This document shows, in pieces, positions 36,601 through 50,000 of a DNA stretch of 64,000 nucleotides (position 1 is the stretch's first letter; each line of letters begins with the position of its first letter). The position numbers were made by a program, and so were the translations under genes. The notes below the pieces were generated by a model. That model made no database searches. It saw only the letters and a program-made list of their open reading frames with translations, and had not been told where the DNA came from. Origin of the DNA: Desmodesmus armatus (lineage: Eukaryota; Chlorophyta; Chlorophyceae; Sphaeropleales; Scenedesmaceae). Where the stretch lies: contig VIIQ02000246.1 in the NCBI GenBank assembly GCA_007449985.2, positions 86,238 through 150,237 on the forward strand, given 5' to 3'.

Positions 36601-38735
36601 TCAGTTCGTACCTTGGTTCAGTCACCAGCATCCCACAGCAGTATGGCAGCACTATCACCACTGCCTCTGAGTTGGTTGGGGGCCCTACCACAGACAGCAG
36701 CAACAGCTCTACTGCACGAGCTGCTGGTATCATCAGGTAGGCAGGGCATTGCTGGGTGTTGACTGGGGAGTCAGAAGCAGCCCCTTGCCTCCCATCTGCA
36801 TGTTGCACCAAGGAGCATTGCAACATCACGAGGCTCAACATCTACTGCAACAGCGTCAGCAAGGAGGGGTCAACAAGGGCATCGGACATCACCAGTCTTG
36901 ACAGCGCTGCCACCTACAAGGGCATGTTGCTGTGGGTTTGTGTGCACATACTGCCTGGCTTGCTGCAGGGCGTCAAGCGACATTGAATACTTCAAGCTGC
37001 AAACGGTGGCAGCAGGTCCTGTCACAGTGCAGCTGCTTGGAGTTCCTGCGTGGGGTGCAACAGCCCGCACAAACCTGAATGCAAGTATGGCGTTGATGGA
37101 TGCCCAGGGCGCCATTGTGCGCACAGCTGCGGGGGTGAACGAGAGGCCGTTCACCACCACCTCCTTGGCTGCTGGCACCTACTACATCTCCGTCCGGCCT
37201 ACTGGCGCAGGAAATCCTCTCAACACTGGTTACAGTTCGTATGCCAGCATCGGCCAGTATGAGCTTGTGGTGACCTACCCAAGCCCGTCACCCCCACGTC
37301 GCATCCCCAGCCCCAGCCCCAGCCCTCACCTGAACCTCCCAGTCCCTCACCTGGCCCTCAACCCCCAAGCCCCTCCCCATCCCCACAGCCCCCTAGCCCC
37401 TCGCCATCCACTCAGCCTCCCAGCCCTTCTCCACAGCCTCCTAGTCCCTCTCCTCAGCCTCCCAGCCCTTCCCCGGAGCCTGTCAGCCCCTCACCTCAAC
37501 CCTCCAGTCCCTCACCTTCCCCTCAGCCCCCAAGCCCCTCTCCAACACCTGAAACCTTCAGTTCCTCGCCGTCCCCTCAGCCTCCCAGCCCCTCGCTGTC
37601 CCCACAGCCTCCAAGCCCTTCCCCACAGCCACCCAGCCCCTCTCCTCAGCCTCCCAGCCCCTCCCCGTCCCCACAGCCACCCAGCCCCTCTCCTCAGCCT
37701 CCCAGCCCCGCGCCATCCCCACAGCCTCCAAGCCCTTCCCCTAAGCCTCCCAGCCCCTCCCCACAGCCTTCCAGCCCCTCGCCGTCCCCACAGCCGCCCA
37801 GCCCTTCCCCTCAACCTCCCAGCCCCTCCCCTCAGCCACCCAGCTCATCTCCATCCCCCAAACCCCCAAGCCCATCCCCATCTCCCCAACCCTCAAGCCC
37901 TTCTCCCCAGCCCCCCGGGGGGCTGGGGCTGGGGCTGGGGCTGGGCCCAGCCCCTCACCATCGCCTCCCAGCCCCTCTCCATCCCCACGGCCCCCCAGCC
38001 CCTCTCCATCCCCCCAGCCGCCCGCACCATCTCCATCCCTTAAACCTTCCCCAGCTCCGAGCCCATCGCCCAGCCCCCCTTCACTGCAGCAAAGCACCAA
38101 CATGATGAACATATCTTCAGTTGTCATCAGCCGCACCTCTACCACCAGCAGCGTGAGTAGCACCTGTTTTGTTGCTTTCGGCGCATGTGCGTGTGTGCTG
38201 ACGTGCCATTGTAGCTGCTCAACACAGCTACCACTGCTGTCACTGCCGTGACGGCACCCGGCAAGCAGCATATTCATCGACACACAATGTGTTGGTGTTG
38301 ATGATCCGCCAGACCTGCCACATCTGACAGTGCCAACCACTCGGAGTTGATTAGTGCATCTCATGCATGCCGTTACGCCAGTACGTAGTGCTGCACAGTG
38401 CAATCTACAATTCCGCTCGCTCGCTGCCCTGCTTGTAGGTGACATGCAAGGCCACAGTCAGAGTTGTGCTGAGTCACAACAGCACTGGCGTTGGTCGGGT
38501 ATCAGTTGCCGGCACCTGGAGGTCTGTCTTGCCGGCCTCCAACTGGCCCATGACAACGTCAAGCAGCAGCACAGGCACCAGCGGCACAAGCCTGGGTATT
38601 GTGATATTCACAGCCAGCAGGAGCCTGCCGACAAGGACGGGCAACGGCTGCTCATTCACAGTCACCTCTTGGAGCAAGACAGGCATGGTGAAGGACCCAT
38701 CAGCTGTGCCAGGCCCTGTGCTGCTTTTGTGGTAG
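33625..38735 (+). CDS. Secreted metzincin-type zinc metalloprotease, copy B
   Basis: Twelve exons: 33625-33852, 34003-34173, 34470-34637, 34849-35023, 35254-35298, 35602-35668, 35897-35998, 36170-36220, 36365-36407, 36597-36736, 36969-38152 and 38439-38735. The order is signal peptide ([16 protein letters not shown]), propeptide, [47 protein letters not shown], the zinc site [13 protein letters not shown], Met-turn [16 protein letters not shown], a PPC-like domain ([17 protein letters not shown]...GTYYISV), about 250 residues of PSPSPQPP repeats and a Cys-paired C-terminal domain. The layout matches bacterial-type secreted metalloproteases extended by a hydroxyproline-rich linker. Copy B has three introns that copy A lacks. 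The linker changes frame near 37310 and again near 37910-37950, so one or two base errors or real shifts lie there; the net excess is one base. Confidence 0.85.
37281..38080 (+). repeat. Ser-Pro-rich linker repeat with inverted insert
   Basis: Many imperfect copies of (CAG/CCC)-CCCAGCCCCTC encode P-S-P-S-P-Q-P units, as in hydroxyproline-rich algal wall proteins. At 37906-37929 the sequence becomes a perfect palindrome (CCCCAGCCCCCCGGGGGGCT and on), and for about 30 bases the repeat runs in inverted orientation, after which the frame differs. Confidence 0.9.
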
Positions 38736-39003
38736 TTGCTGCTTGGTTCAAGCCACTGCGCCAGCAGCTGTGATGATGAATGAACGCTGCAGTCCAGTAG
38801 CTGCCAACAAGTGCCACCTTTTTGTGGGCAAGCACTTGGTTGAATGTTTGCAGAAGCGGAGAAATAACTTGCCATGGCAAGCCATGGTCTTGCAGAATGA
38901 GCTGTGGCTATACAGCCACGCCATGTATGTGCTAGAGAGTGATCCTGCAGCTGCTGCATTTGTATCAAGTATGTTCTGAGTACTGTGCTGTGCTGTTGCA
39001 TAT

Positions 39004-39004
<1 letters not shown>

Positions 39005-39091
<87 letters not shown>
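39005..39091. repeat. (TG)n microsatellite, about 43 units
   Basis: This is an uninterrupted GT/TG dinucleotide run of about 87 bases, able to form Z-DNA. It lies about 270 bases after the stop of metalloprotease B. Confidence 0.97.
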
Positions 39092-39096
<5 letters not shown>

Positions 39097-40626
39097 AGTA
39101 GTTGCAGTCGTGTGTGCTTGTGTAGGCCCAACATGCCATCACTGCAACGTGATGCAGCCTTGCCCCTGAGGGCACACTCTGCATGTTAGGTGCTGCGCCT
39201 TACTGTGCTGCTTCTGCAACTGCATTGTATCTGTGGTTTTTATTGATGTTATGGGTACCTTGTGTGCAACCACGCAGGTCTAATGGCTGCTAGTGCGGCC
39301 AAACATGGGGCGCCAGTCCTGGCTGGTCAGCGCAGTCACTGCCAGTGCCCTGCACTGAGGGCAGGGCAGAGCGCCATTGTGACTGCCTTGGCTTGCTCAG
39401 AGAACGCTGTGACTGTCAGCAGTTGCGTGACCGTGTTTTTTTGCATGCTGGGTTGTCACTGGGACTGGTGCCTGATGGTTTCGTGCACCGTACCCCTTTG
39501 CTAGGCGGCGCAGCTCAGTTCATCACCACCACGTGGGTGCTGTACTGAGTGGCCGCCACGTCCTCCTGCAGTCACTGAGTGTGGCAGGGCTGGCGTGCGT
39601 CCGTCAGCTGTGGCAGGGCATTCACTTCACAACTGTGTGCAACTGTGCACGGCATTCACTCCACAAGCTGTGTGCTGCTTGCTTCTATGCTGGATTGTTT
39701 ACACTTGCATGTTTTCTGCTGCTTGAGACCAGATGGTCCAGAAGCGCTGCCCTGTTCTAGCGCTTTTGTTCAAGGACCATCAATCGCGCATGGCCCATGC
39801 GTCGTGGATGCCCAAATCGCCATGCGGCATTGCCTTTTGGGCATGCATGGGGGTCAATCCACTTTTGACTGTTTGGGGCTTTTCAAGTCGGATTTGCAGG
39901 GGTCACAAGACAGGATAGGTCACAAGCTTAAGGGGTCACCAGTGCGTGTGGTGTGCGTATATGGGTGACGTGCATGTGTTGTGGGAGTTGGGAGGGGGGT
40001 CATCCCCCAGCTGCGCAGTTGCCCTTGTAGTTTGTTTGGAGGATCCAGCACACAAAACTTGCTGCATAGAGCCTCCTGCTGTCCTGAAACCGTAAATGCA
40101 TGCTGACGAATACAACTGATTGTCCCAAGCACCTTCGAATTCCCCTCAGGGGCGGGCCTGGCTCGGGAGGGGACCCACTCCACCCCCCTTGTCCGAACGG
40201 CACACATGCTGCCTCCTTGTTGGTAAGCAGGCGGGTGCTGGCGTGTAAAGCTGTTATGGGGCCCCGATGGCTGGATATGGCTGCCGTTAGCTCCTTGACT
40301 GTCACAGTTGAATTACAGTTGAGACAAAAATGTGTGATAGTGTGTAATGTGTTGGATGAACCCAGATATCGCATCATTCTTCCTTTACCGTCTGTTGGCT
40401 GCACCTTAGCGTTGATGATAGGTTCTGGGGGTGCATTGGAAACTGCGGGTGCCGATATTGCAACCATCAAAGGGCAGGGGCCTTGATCAGCACCGCCATC
40501 AGCATCACACGCTCGACGTATGGTTCAGCAACGATCTGGACCACCATCATGACCATGGAGCTCTGTGAGCGCTTGCACAAGTGAGTGCTCGTCCAGCAGG
40601 GAACCAGATCGGGGCAGCCTTGATCG

Positions 40627-40836
40627 ATGCGTACTGGTGACAGTTCAACGTACATACCGACCATTATACAGCCTCCAGTTCCAGTCGCGCAGGCAAAACC
40701 AAGAGAAAAAGTTTCGTTGTCAGCTCAGGAAAGGCAAAAAGCAGCAGGGGCCTCGACGCACACCCAGAAACATTCCTCAAAGACTACAGATATCATTGCT
40801 GTTGAACCAAGCATGTTCTATGTGCAACCGTTGTGA
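40627..40836 (+). CDS. Possible small protein, 69 residues
   Basis: An ATG with an in-frame TGA just upstream opens a 69-codon frame (MRTGDSSTYIPTIIQPPVPV... ending EPSMFYVQPL). The composition is balanced and hydrophilic, unlike the shadow frames around it. It has no recognised domain or partner exon. It could be a short gene, an upstream reading frame of the following gene, or chance. Confidence 0.25.
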   Translation: MRTGDSSTYIPTIIQPPVPVAQAKPREKVSLSAQERQKAAGASTHTQKHSSKTTDIIAVEPSMFYVQPL

Positions 40837-41227
40837 ACTGCTGCCACTGCTGATGGTTTGCTGCTGCCATACCTGCTTCGTTGTTTTGGTGGTCTGTTGC
40901 GGGTGTTTTTCGCTTCAAAAGTGAACCTATGTGGACCAGAGGCAGTTGAAGCACGAAACTGAGGCTCAGCACGCTCAAGGAGCAATCTCAGTCGCGTCAC
41001 CCTGGTACGTGTGCACTGTACCTGCAGGAGACTGGCCTATGGCGTTTGATGCTTGCAAGTGACAGCTGCTGTGTGATACATAAAACATTGAGAGAGCTGC
41101 GGATTCAGTATCTGGGTGGTGCAGATACATGCGGCTGTTGTACTCCAGCACATGCTCCCCTCCCCGTCAATCCCTCTGCTTTGTTGGGCGCTCTTGCAGG
41201 GAGGCATCTCCCACCGCTGCTGGCCAA

Positions 41228-44200
41228 ATGGATCCAACAGCAGTAGCAACAGCAAGCGAAGCAGCAGCAGGCAGTGACGTCAACGCTGCACCTGATGCCA
41301 CACATGGCGCCACAGCCCAACACACACAGCCCATGCAGGCCCACACAGCTCATCAACATGCGCCAGCAGCCGTCCCTGCTCCCGCTCCTGCAGCAGATGC
41401 AGCTGCCAGCACGCACCACACCACTGCTGCCGCGGCTGATGCGCAGCGGCAGCCTGCGGATGCTATGGATGTTGATGCCCCAGCTCCAGCTGCCGCAACC
41501 AAGCAGGAGCAGCAGCAGCCCTCTGCTAGCACAGCTCCTGGTGCGGTTGGTGCACAGCCTGCTGGTCAGGCTGCAACTGGTGGTGTTGCAGCAGCGGCGC
41601 CAGCACCAGCGCCAGCAGCAGCAGGAGTGCAGGCGTCGCCCAGCACACAGCAACAGCAGCCAGAGGCAGGGAGCAGGTGGGTTGGGAAGCGTGGCTCTGC
41701 TGTCTGAGGTTACTGCCAGCTGGGTGTGCCTTGCCGCTGTGTGTTGGTAGATGATGTTGGGGAGTAACAAGTGGTGCGCTTAGCTTGGGTGGCTCTGGAG
41801 GGTGTGGTTTTCCCACACGGCAAGACCTTGTCAGTGCACGCAGTGGGGTAGAGATACTGCCGCCCGTCCTGGCTACACGTTCTGCATGATCCCCCCCCCC
41901 CCTTCCCCTTGGGCCCCCTTGCTGAATGGCACTCCCTCGCATGGAGGGGGCTGGGTCAGCAACACTTGCTGGGTGTTGCGTCACGGCTGCCAGACCCCTC
42001 ACACCCTCTTCACAAATGACAGAACCGTCTGACAAGTAGTTCAAATACACCCGCGTCAAGGCTGAGAGCTTGTTCAGCTCATACAGGTGTTGGGGTATCG
42101 ACCCCCCTGCTAGCAAGTCCGTACGAGCAGGTTTCTGGTGCCTTTGTGTTTGCGCTCCCCTAACATCTACTTTCGTGGTTGCCCTGTTTGTGGCTTTGGC
42201 AGGCCTGTAGCTGGATCATCAGCACCAGATGCTGCTGCTCAGGCTACCGCAGCAGCACCTGCCCAGCAAGTGCCAGCGGCAGCGGCAGCAGCAGCAGCAG
42301 GAGCAGCAGCAGCAGATGCAGTCAAGCGTCAGCGGCTGAGCCCACCCCCACCTCAGCCTGCTGTTGTGCCAGCAGGCCATGCAGCACCAGCTGCTGCTCC
42401 TCCTGCCGGCCCTCAGCACAACCAGGGTGCGGTGCCTCACCCCCACCTGCCCCAGCACGCTCACCACCACCACCACCACTCAGCAGCGGCAGCAGCAGCT
42501 GCGGCGGCTTTGGCGGCAGCAGCACCAGAGCCTGCAGCAGTGGCGGCAGCAGCAGCAGCAGCAGCAGCAGCTGCTGCTGCCAGGGGGAGGGGTGGACGCA
42601 GAGGAGGCGGCAGGTGGGTTGCAGCTGCTTAATGGCTGCCGTGCTGCCTGTCTGGTCATGGTGATGTTCGACATGGTGACTGGCTGTGATTTGTTCTGTT
42701 TCCAGCATGCTTTATGTGATGACTACGTCAAGAGTCCCATACCTGTCCTGCAGAAAATGTGCACCAAAGTGCCACCTGTGTCATGCATGTGCTGCCACGC
42801 CCACAATCAAGTGCAGTGACCTGGCATTCAATCCAGCCCTCTTCCTCAAGCTCTGCTGCCATGCCTGCAACTTGTGTGCTGGTTCTGTCACGGATGCAGG
42901 TGGGCCAACAGGCGCGGCGGCGCGGGCGGTAGGGGTGTCAGCAGGGTCAGTGACCCTGGCGACGAGCTGGAGAGCCCACGGGGCGGAGCCGCCCCCCGTG
43001 GCCGCCGCATCACAGGGCCTGGCGTCGAAAAAACCGGCATGCAGTCGGAAGGATTCGGACCCGGGGCTTTGGATGAGGCGGCGGAGGCCCTCCTTGACAT
43101 GGGGATTGACCTGCAGCAGCAAGGGGGCCTCCAGAGGACATCGCCTGGGGCTGGAGGGTCACGTCAGCCTGGCATGGGGCTCCATGGCCATGGGGTGAGT
43201 GTGAGTGTGAGCTGGCATATTGTGTGAGGTAGTGTGAGAATGAAACAGCAACATCGTAGTGTGTGTGTGCAGACACAGGGAGTGCATCCAGCCAATGCTT
43301 GAACCATCCAGGGATGTGACATTCCGAGTTGCGCATAAGTGTGTGTTTTGGGGGGGGGGCTTGGGGTCCATGGCCATGGGGTGAGTGTGAGTGCAAGTTG
43401 GCATATGGTGACGACTCGCGACAGTGTGAGCTAGCCGTTAGCGACAGCTGCCCAGGCCGGTTTGGGCGTATAAGTCACGTGGGCAATGTAGCACAGCACA
43501 GCGCGGCATCACACTGAGGTTCTATGCACTACAGAGTGTTCTAGCTAGGTTCCCTATATATATACTGCACTGTACAATCAACCTTGCTGCTGCTGCCCTG
43601 CTTGCTGTACTGCTGCTCTGTGTGACATGCTGTGACATCCTCATTATGGTCTTCCCTTCATGATACAATCAGCAGCTGCAGCACCCGCAGCACCAGCAGC
43701 AGTTCCACCACCTGGCTGCTCTACAGGAGCTCCGGGACCTGCACCACCAGCAGCTGCAACAGCAGCAGCAGCAGCAGCACCAGGCGGCGGCTGCACACTT
43801 CGCCCACCCCGGGCAGCAGGCACTCTGGCAGCAGCAGCAGCAGCAGCCGCCGCAGCCGCCGCAGCCGCCGCCGCTGACGTACCCGCGACGGCTGATGCGG
43901 CCGGGCCGTGTGGTGTGGGCCAAAGTGGAGGGGCATGACTGGTGGCCGGCCAGGGTTGTGCGCAGGAGGGCTGTGCCGCGTGAAGTGGGGCCGCCACCAG
44001 GGGGAGAGGTGAGCATGAAGGGTTTTGATCCTGGGGTGAGGGCTAGGGTTGTGCGCAGGAGGCTAGGGTTGTGCGCAGGAGGGCTGTGCCGCGTGAAGTG
44101 GGGCCGCCACCAGGGGGAGAGGTGAGCATGAAGGGTTTTGATAGTGGGTCCTGAGGGTTTAGCCTTGCAGGGTTTGGCAGGCAGAGGGGCTGTAGCTCCA

Positions 44201-47013
44201 GGCGCGATTGCAATCGAGCAGGAGGGGGTGATGTCGACAGGATACGTACTGGCTTGAGACAGACTGTGGTGGTCCTCCCTCCTACATCCCTGTGGTGTTG
44301 GTCGGTGGTTGATTCGCCGTTTTGGGCAGTTGAACAAAACACAGCTGAATAGCTGCCGGCTCACTGAGTACTGCCCTCCCATTCCTGCAGGCTGCCGTGC
44401 TGGAGTACATACCTGTGGTGTTTTTCACCGCCCAGGGTATCCCCAGTGAAGTGGAGGAGCGGCTGGACACACCCGCAGGACTGCTGGCAGCTAGCATGAG
44501 GGCAGCGGGCATAGGTGAGCTGGCCAATGTTATAGAAGGTGGCACCAATACGCCAGTCACACGTGACTTGTGTGTGTCAGCATAGGACATACATGTGCAT
44601 CTAGCATTTAGCGCACATGCGAGTCACATGCTACAAATCCTAGCAGGCACACAAACATATACGTACAAGGATATTCATTGCATGATGTTGGCTCGGAAAG
44701 TGAGGGCGTGTGTGTTCGATCATTTTGTTGTGTCGTGCAGGTGAAGAAAAGGGAGATGATGAGGCAGAGTATGCCTGGCTGCCCTACCACAGCATCAAGC
44801 CCTTTGCGCCCGGCGACGTCAGCGGCAACGAGACAGGACAGGCCCCGGGCGATGCTGTCCTGCAGGTGGGGTTGTCTGTCTGTGCTGCCTCAAGCAGTGC
44901 TGTATGTGTAAGCAGTTGCTGCTGCATGTACCAATGCTGTCTGAAGCGGTCTTTCAAGTGTAGGGAATGATTGTTTAGTTAAAACAGCTGCATGGCAGGA
45001 AGTGCGCGACAGGCAGCATTGCCAAGCAGAAAAACTTAGATGGCAACGAGACAGGCCAGGCTCGGTCGATGCCGTCCTGCAGGTGATGGGGTTTGTCCGG
45101 ACGGCCCCCTTCCGTGCTGGTTGTGTCCTCTCGTGGCTGGGTTCAGTTGCAGCGTAGCTGCTTGCGTAACCCGTGTAACACCTTCATGCATTCATCTCGT
45201 GCTGCAGGCGTGTGTGGTGCAAGCAGAGGCTGCGCTGGCTGCCGCAAACTCGGGGCGGCTGGCGGTGGACGATGGGACAGACTCTGACGGCGGCTGGGGC
45301 GTCTCACGCGAGGTGGGTTTGCGGGTTTGGGGTTTAGGGTTTAGGACTACCCTGAACCTGGATGTTGAACCTTGACGCATGCCTCTGAAAGCTGAAAAGA
45401 ACATTGCGGACTTGGAGGGCGCCAAGAGGGGTCGAAATCGCGCTGGCGTGTCATTTTATTCTAGCTAGTACTGCGTGTAACAAGTGCTTTGCTCCTATTG
45501 CTGAAGTGTGACGTGTAGAAGTCGCTTTGCACCTGTTGCTGAAGCGTGACTAACCTGTCAGTGTGGTTGTGTGATGTTTGTGTGATGTTGGTGTGACCGC
45601 CGTGCAGCCTCCCCCAGCGCCGTTGCCACCAAGGCCGATGCGAGGCAGAGGCCGCAGCAGCAGGGGCAGGGGCAAGGGCAGAGGACGCGGCGGAAGGGGT
45701 GGCAGGGGTGGCCGTGGCAGGTGAGGCTTGACTCTTTAAAATCTCTTGAAGAGGCAACTGAGCGTGAGCTTACGGGGTGCTCACCCACTCTGGCGCCCTT
45801 TTCCAGGAGGTTCCAGCAAGCATGCCAGCTACACACCTCTAGATCTCTGGTGGTCGGCTTTCCCGCATGCGCTTTGGGCTTTCTTGTGATTTGCGCTTTG
45901 CTGAGGCCATGCTTGGTCTCAATATATTGGGAATTGAATGAGGAGCTGAAATGGAAAATTGTTTTTTATCTATGTTGTGCAGGCGTGGGGCTACCCCTGA
46001 TGACGAAGACAGCTCCGAAAGTGAGGGCTGGGGTGGCGAGGGAGGCATGGGGCCAGGCAACGGCACAGGCACAGGCGCAGCGGTGGGCGGGTGGCAGCAG
46101 CGCAGGCGGCAGCAGTGGCGGCTGCTGGGGCGCCCATCCCTCCCAAGACTGTTGTGGAGGCCATTCTGGCGTGGCGCATGCCACTCAGTGCGGAAGAGAA
46201 GGCACATGAGGATGTGAGTTGGGGGCCCTAGTTCAGGATTATCCCTCAACCCTAAATACTGCCTCAGCCCTAGGGTTGTTGCGGGGGGGGGGGGGGGGGG
46301 CAGCCTAGTGTCATCAGGCAGGGGTTGGTAGGCTGATTCAAACTTCACCACTGTGCTAGGAGGCTGGTGGTAGGCCGGAACACCTCGATTGCCTCAAGCT
46401 TTTTTGCTTTTTGGGGGGGGGGGGGGGAGTAGCCAGACCAGGCTGTTGGTGAGGCTGGGTTGTAGTGTCAGCCTTTACTGTGGCCCATGTGTCTACTGTG
46501 TATGTGTGAGTGCTTGCAGTCACAGAAAAGGCTGGTAGACACTGTGTTTGTCAACCCTTGTGTGGTGCCTTGTGTTGCTCTGTAGGCCAAGAAGCGGCGG
46601 CTGGATCAGGCGCGCACCTTCAAGTGGCGGGCCATCAAGCAGGCAGTGTATCAGGGGGCCTCACCCCTATCTGCTGTTGAGCACGCCCAGGCAGCAGCAG
46701 CAGCAGCACCAGCGGCAGCAGATGCAGGTCTGGAAGCAGCAGAAGCTGCAACAGCAGCAGCAGCAACACCACCGCCACCAGCAGCAGCAGCTGCTGCTGC
46801 TGACACTGCAGCAGCAGCAGCAGCAGCGGCAGGGGGAGCAGCAGCAGGGACTTCACAGCAGCAGGGTGGGCCAGATGGCACTGCAGGTGCTGCTGCTGCT
46901 GCACCTGACGCTGCTGCAGCAGCAGCACCAGCAGCAGCTGCTGCCACAGCCAGCACAGCAGCTACCGCATCCAAGGATGAGGTGATGGCGGATGCAGGCC
47001 CTTCTGAGGCCCC

Positions 47014-47059
<46 letters not shown>

Positions 47060-50000
47060 GGTGGGGTCTCCCAGCAGGAGGAGGCAGATGCTGCAGCTGC
47101 TTTGCTAGGGTTTGGCAGCGGGGGCGTGCTGAATGCTGCTGTAGGGGCAGATGGTGTCTCTACTGCTGCTGCTGGGGCTGCTGCACCTGCTGCTGGTGCT
47201 GCTGGTGCTGCTGGTGGTGTACCCGCTGGAGCGCTGGCAGCAGCACCCCCTGGTGTGGTGGGAGGTCCTCCTGTTGATGCAGCAGGTCAAGCCGCAGCTG
47301 ATGCTGCTGCCGCAAATGTGAGTGTGCTGGTGTTTGCTGGCCGCTGCTGCCACACAAGCTTGGTACCAAGGGCAGACTGCTGCTGCTGCTGCCGCTGTAG
47401 CTGCATCTACATGTATCTCCTGAAGCGTACCTCCGTACACCTCCTCCAACACTGCTGCTCACCCATATGCCCAACTCCCTGCCATTGCGTCATCACCCTG
47501 CCTTCCACTTTATCAGGAGCCCGAGTACCATCCATTGGACCGGCCGTGCCCATTTCCACATGTTTTCCCCCTGAAACCACCCCTCTACCCCCCCCCCCCA
47601 CACACACACACCTTGTACTCAACACCCTGCCTTCCACTTTCTCAGGAGCCTGAGTACCTGGTCAAATGGGCAGGCCGTGCCCACTCCCACATGTTCTCTC
47701 CTGGAGCCTACACCCTTTCACACCCCATACGCGCTCTCTCCTCTGACATGGCTGCTCACTCACACACTCAACACTCTGCCTTCGCCCTTTTTCAAACAGG
47801 AGCCTGAGTACCTGGTCAAGTGGGCAGGCCGTGCCCACATTCACAACGAGTGGCTGCGGGAGTCGGCCCTGCTCAACCTGGCCCGCCGCAAGCTGCTGAA
47901 CTTCAAGAAGCGCCACGGGGACGCTCCGGTGAACTTCATGGAGGAGGAGTGGCTGCATGCTGAGCGCTGCGTGGCGCGCAGGCCGTCGCCTAGCACACCC
48001 GGGTGGGAGGTGTTGGTGAAGTGGCAGGGACAGGTGGGTGGGGTTTGGTTCGTTGGGCGGGGCAGCTGAAGAAACTGTGTAGGCCTGTGATGGGGGCGCT
48101 GGGAGTTGGGTGGTGTGGATTTGGGGCAGGTGAGTGGTGGAGGGTGGGGTTTTGAAGGGGGGGGGGTGCGGGGGCAGCAGTGACGATGGAGGAATGGCTG
48201 CATGTTGAGTGAACTTCATGGAGGAGGAGTGGCTGCATGCTGATGAGTATGTGGTGGTGGTGGTGGGGAGTTGGGGAATTTCTGCAGGGCTGCGCGCGGG
48301 GCGCTGGGGTTGTGGTGTGGTACTGGGGCAGATGAGTAGTGGGCAGGCAAGCGCATTGTGAAATAGGAATGGCTGCATTTGGAGTGAACTTCAAGGGGGA
48401 GGAGTGGCTGCATGCTGAGCGCTGTGTGGCGCGGAGGCCGTCCCCTAGCACGCCTGGCTGGGAGGTGCTGGTCAAGTGGCAGGGACAGGTGGGCAGCAGG
48501 GTTCCTCTTTGCAGGGAGAGGCTGAGCAGCCTGGGGCATGTGTGAGGGGCAGGGGTTGATGCGGGTTGACACGAGTTTTTAGGGATTTTTATGGACTTGA
48601 ATCAGCTCATAATTGGTTTGTAAAGCTGGCGACACAGTGAAGATGACGTGTACATGGGTTCTGCCTTGCATTGAACGTAGTTTTCTTTGCTCCTTGTTTT
48701 GCTGCAGGGCTACGATGCCTGCACCTGGGAAAGCGAGCAATCGCCAGGGTTGGCTGCCCCAGAGCATGTCCAGCTGCTGCTGCAGCTCTGGGAGAGGCAG
48801 CGCAGGGCACAGGCCAAGGGTGGGGAGGAGGCCCGTAGGGTTGAGAGGGCGGCACTCCAGCAGGCTGAGCAGACTCCCATGCAGGTGGGTGGGCACTTTG
48901 TGTGTGTATGTGTGCTGGTGTGTGCTGCTGTTGGAATCCTTGGGCCACGTTGGCAGCCGTGTTTATGCACCCCTCAGAAGGCTCAGGGGTGATGGGCAGG
49001 TAACCTAGTGGTGATGTGTGGGAGGAGGCCATAGAGCAGAGAGGGCGGCTCTCCAGCAGGCTGAGCAGACTCCCATGCAGGTGGGTGGGGGTACTCTTTG
49101 TGGCTGTGTGTGTCCAACAGAATGGTATGTGTGTCTGAGGAGTCGCTTTGTACAGTACTTTTGTTGTTGAGTGTGGCGCTGTGGTGGTGTCTGATTTCTA
49201 TTGGGAGGAGGCTCGCAGAGCAGAGAGGGCAGCACTCCAGCAGGCCAGCAGACAACCATGTAGATTCGGGGAGTACCCTTTTGTGCTGACTATGGCGTTG
49301 GTGCATGTATCTCAACAGAATCAGCTGCGTCTGAGGAGTCACTTTGCGCAGAACTTCTGTGTTGGATGTGGCGCTGTGGTGGTGTGTAGTATCCATGCAG
49401 CTGCCTGTCTTCTAGTCGCAAACCAACCCACAGCGCTGTCCTGCATTTGCTATCATCATTTGCAGGTCGCCCAGCAGCCGCCGTGGGTGCATGGAGCCCC
49501 CCTGCTGCCCCACCAGCTGCAGGCAGCTGCCTGTCTTCTAGTCGCAAACCAGCTCACAGCGCTGTCCTGCATTTGCTATCATCATTTGCAGGTCCACCAG
49601 CAGCCCCGTGGGTGCACAGTGCCCCCCTGCTGCCCCACCAATGGTTGCTGTGTGTCGTCTCTTTCCACGGGTGGCTCAGCAATTGCCAGGGGTCCATGGA
49701 ACGGTCGCCCTTCTGCTGCCTTGTGAGATCCACTCTTGCTGCGGCCTTGCAACCAACTCTCTGTGTCCCGCACGTTGTCCTGCTGCACTATCCCACAGGT
49801 TGACCAGCAGCCGCCGTGGGTGCATGGTGCCCCCCTGCTGCCCCACCAGCTGCAGGCAGCTGCCTGGCTGAGGGCCAGTTGGCTGCAGCGGCGGCCGGCT
49901 GTGTTGGCGGACGATCAGGGGCTTGGCAAGACTGCAAGCGCTGTGGCTTACATTGCCAGCTTGCTGCAGGAGCTGAAGGCTACTGCTCCTGTGCTGATCG

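Larger units (their letters stand above)
38736..41227. other. Spacer with a long TG repeat
   Basis: Apart from the small open frame at 40627-40836 and the microsatellite, no gene is supported. It must hold the promoter of the chromodomain-helicase gene. TGTAA occurs near 40245 and 40341. Confidence 0.5.

Noticed and set aside
45320..45350. Telomere-like GGTTTAGGGTTTAGG
   Set aside because: There are only two units inside an intron, and similar GTTTAGGGT fragments recur in other G-rich introns. It is not an interstitial telomere array.
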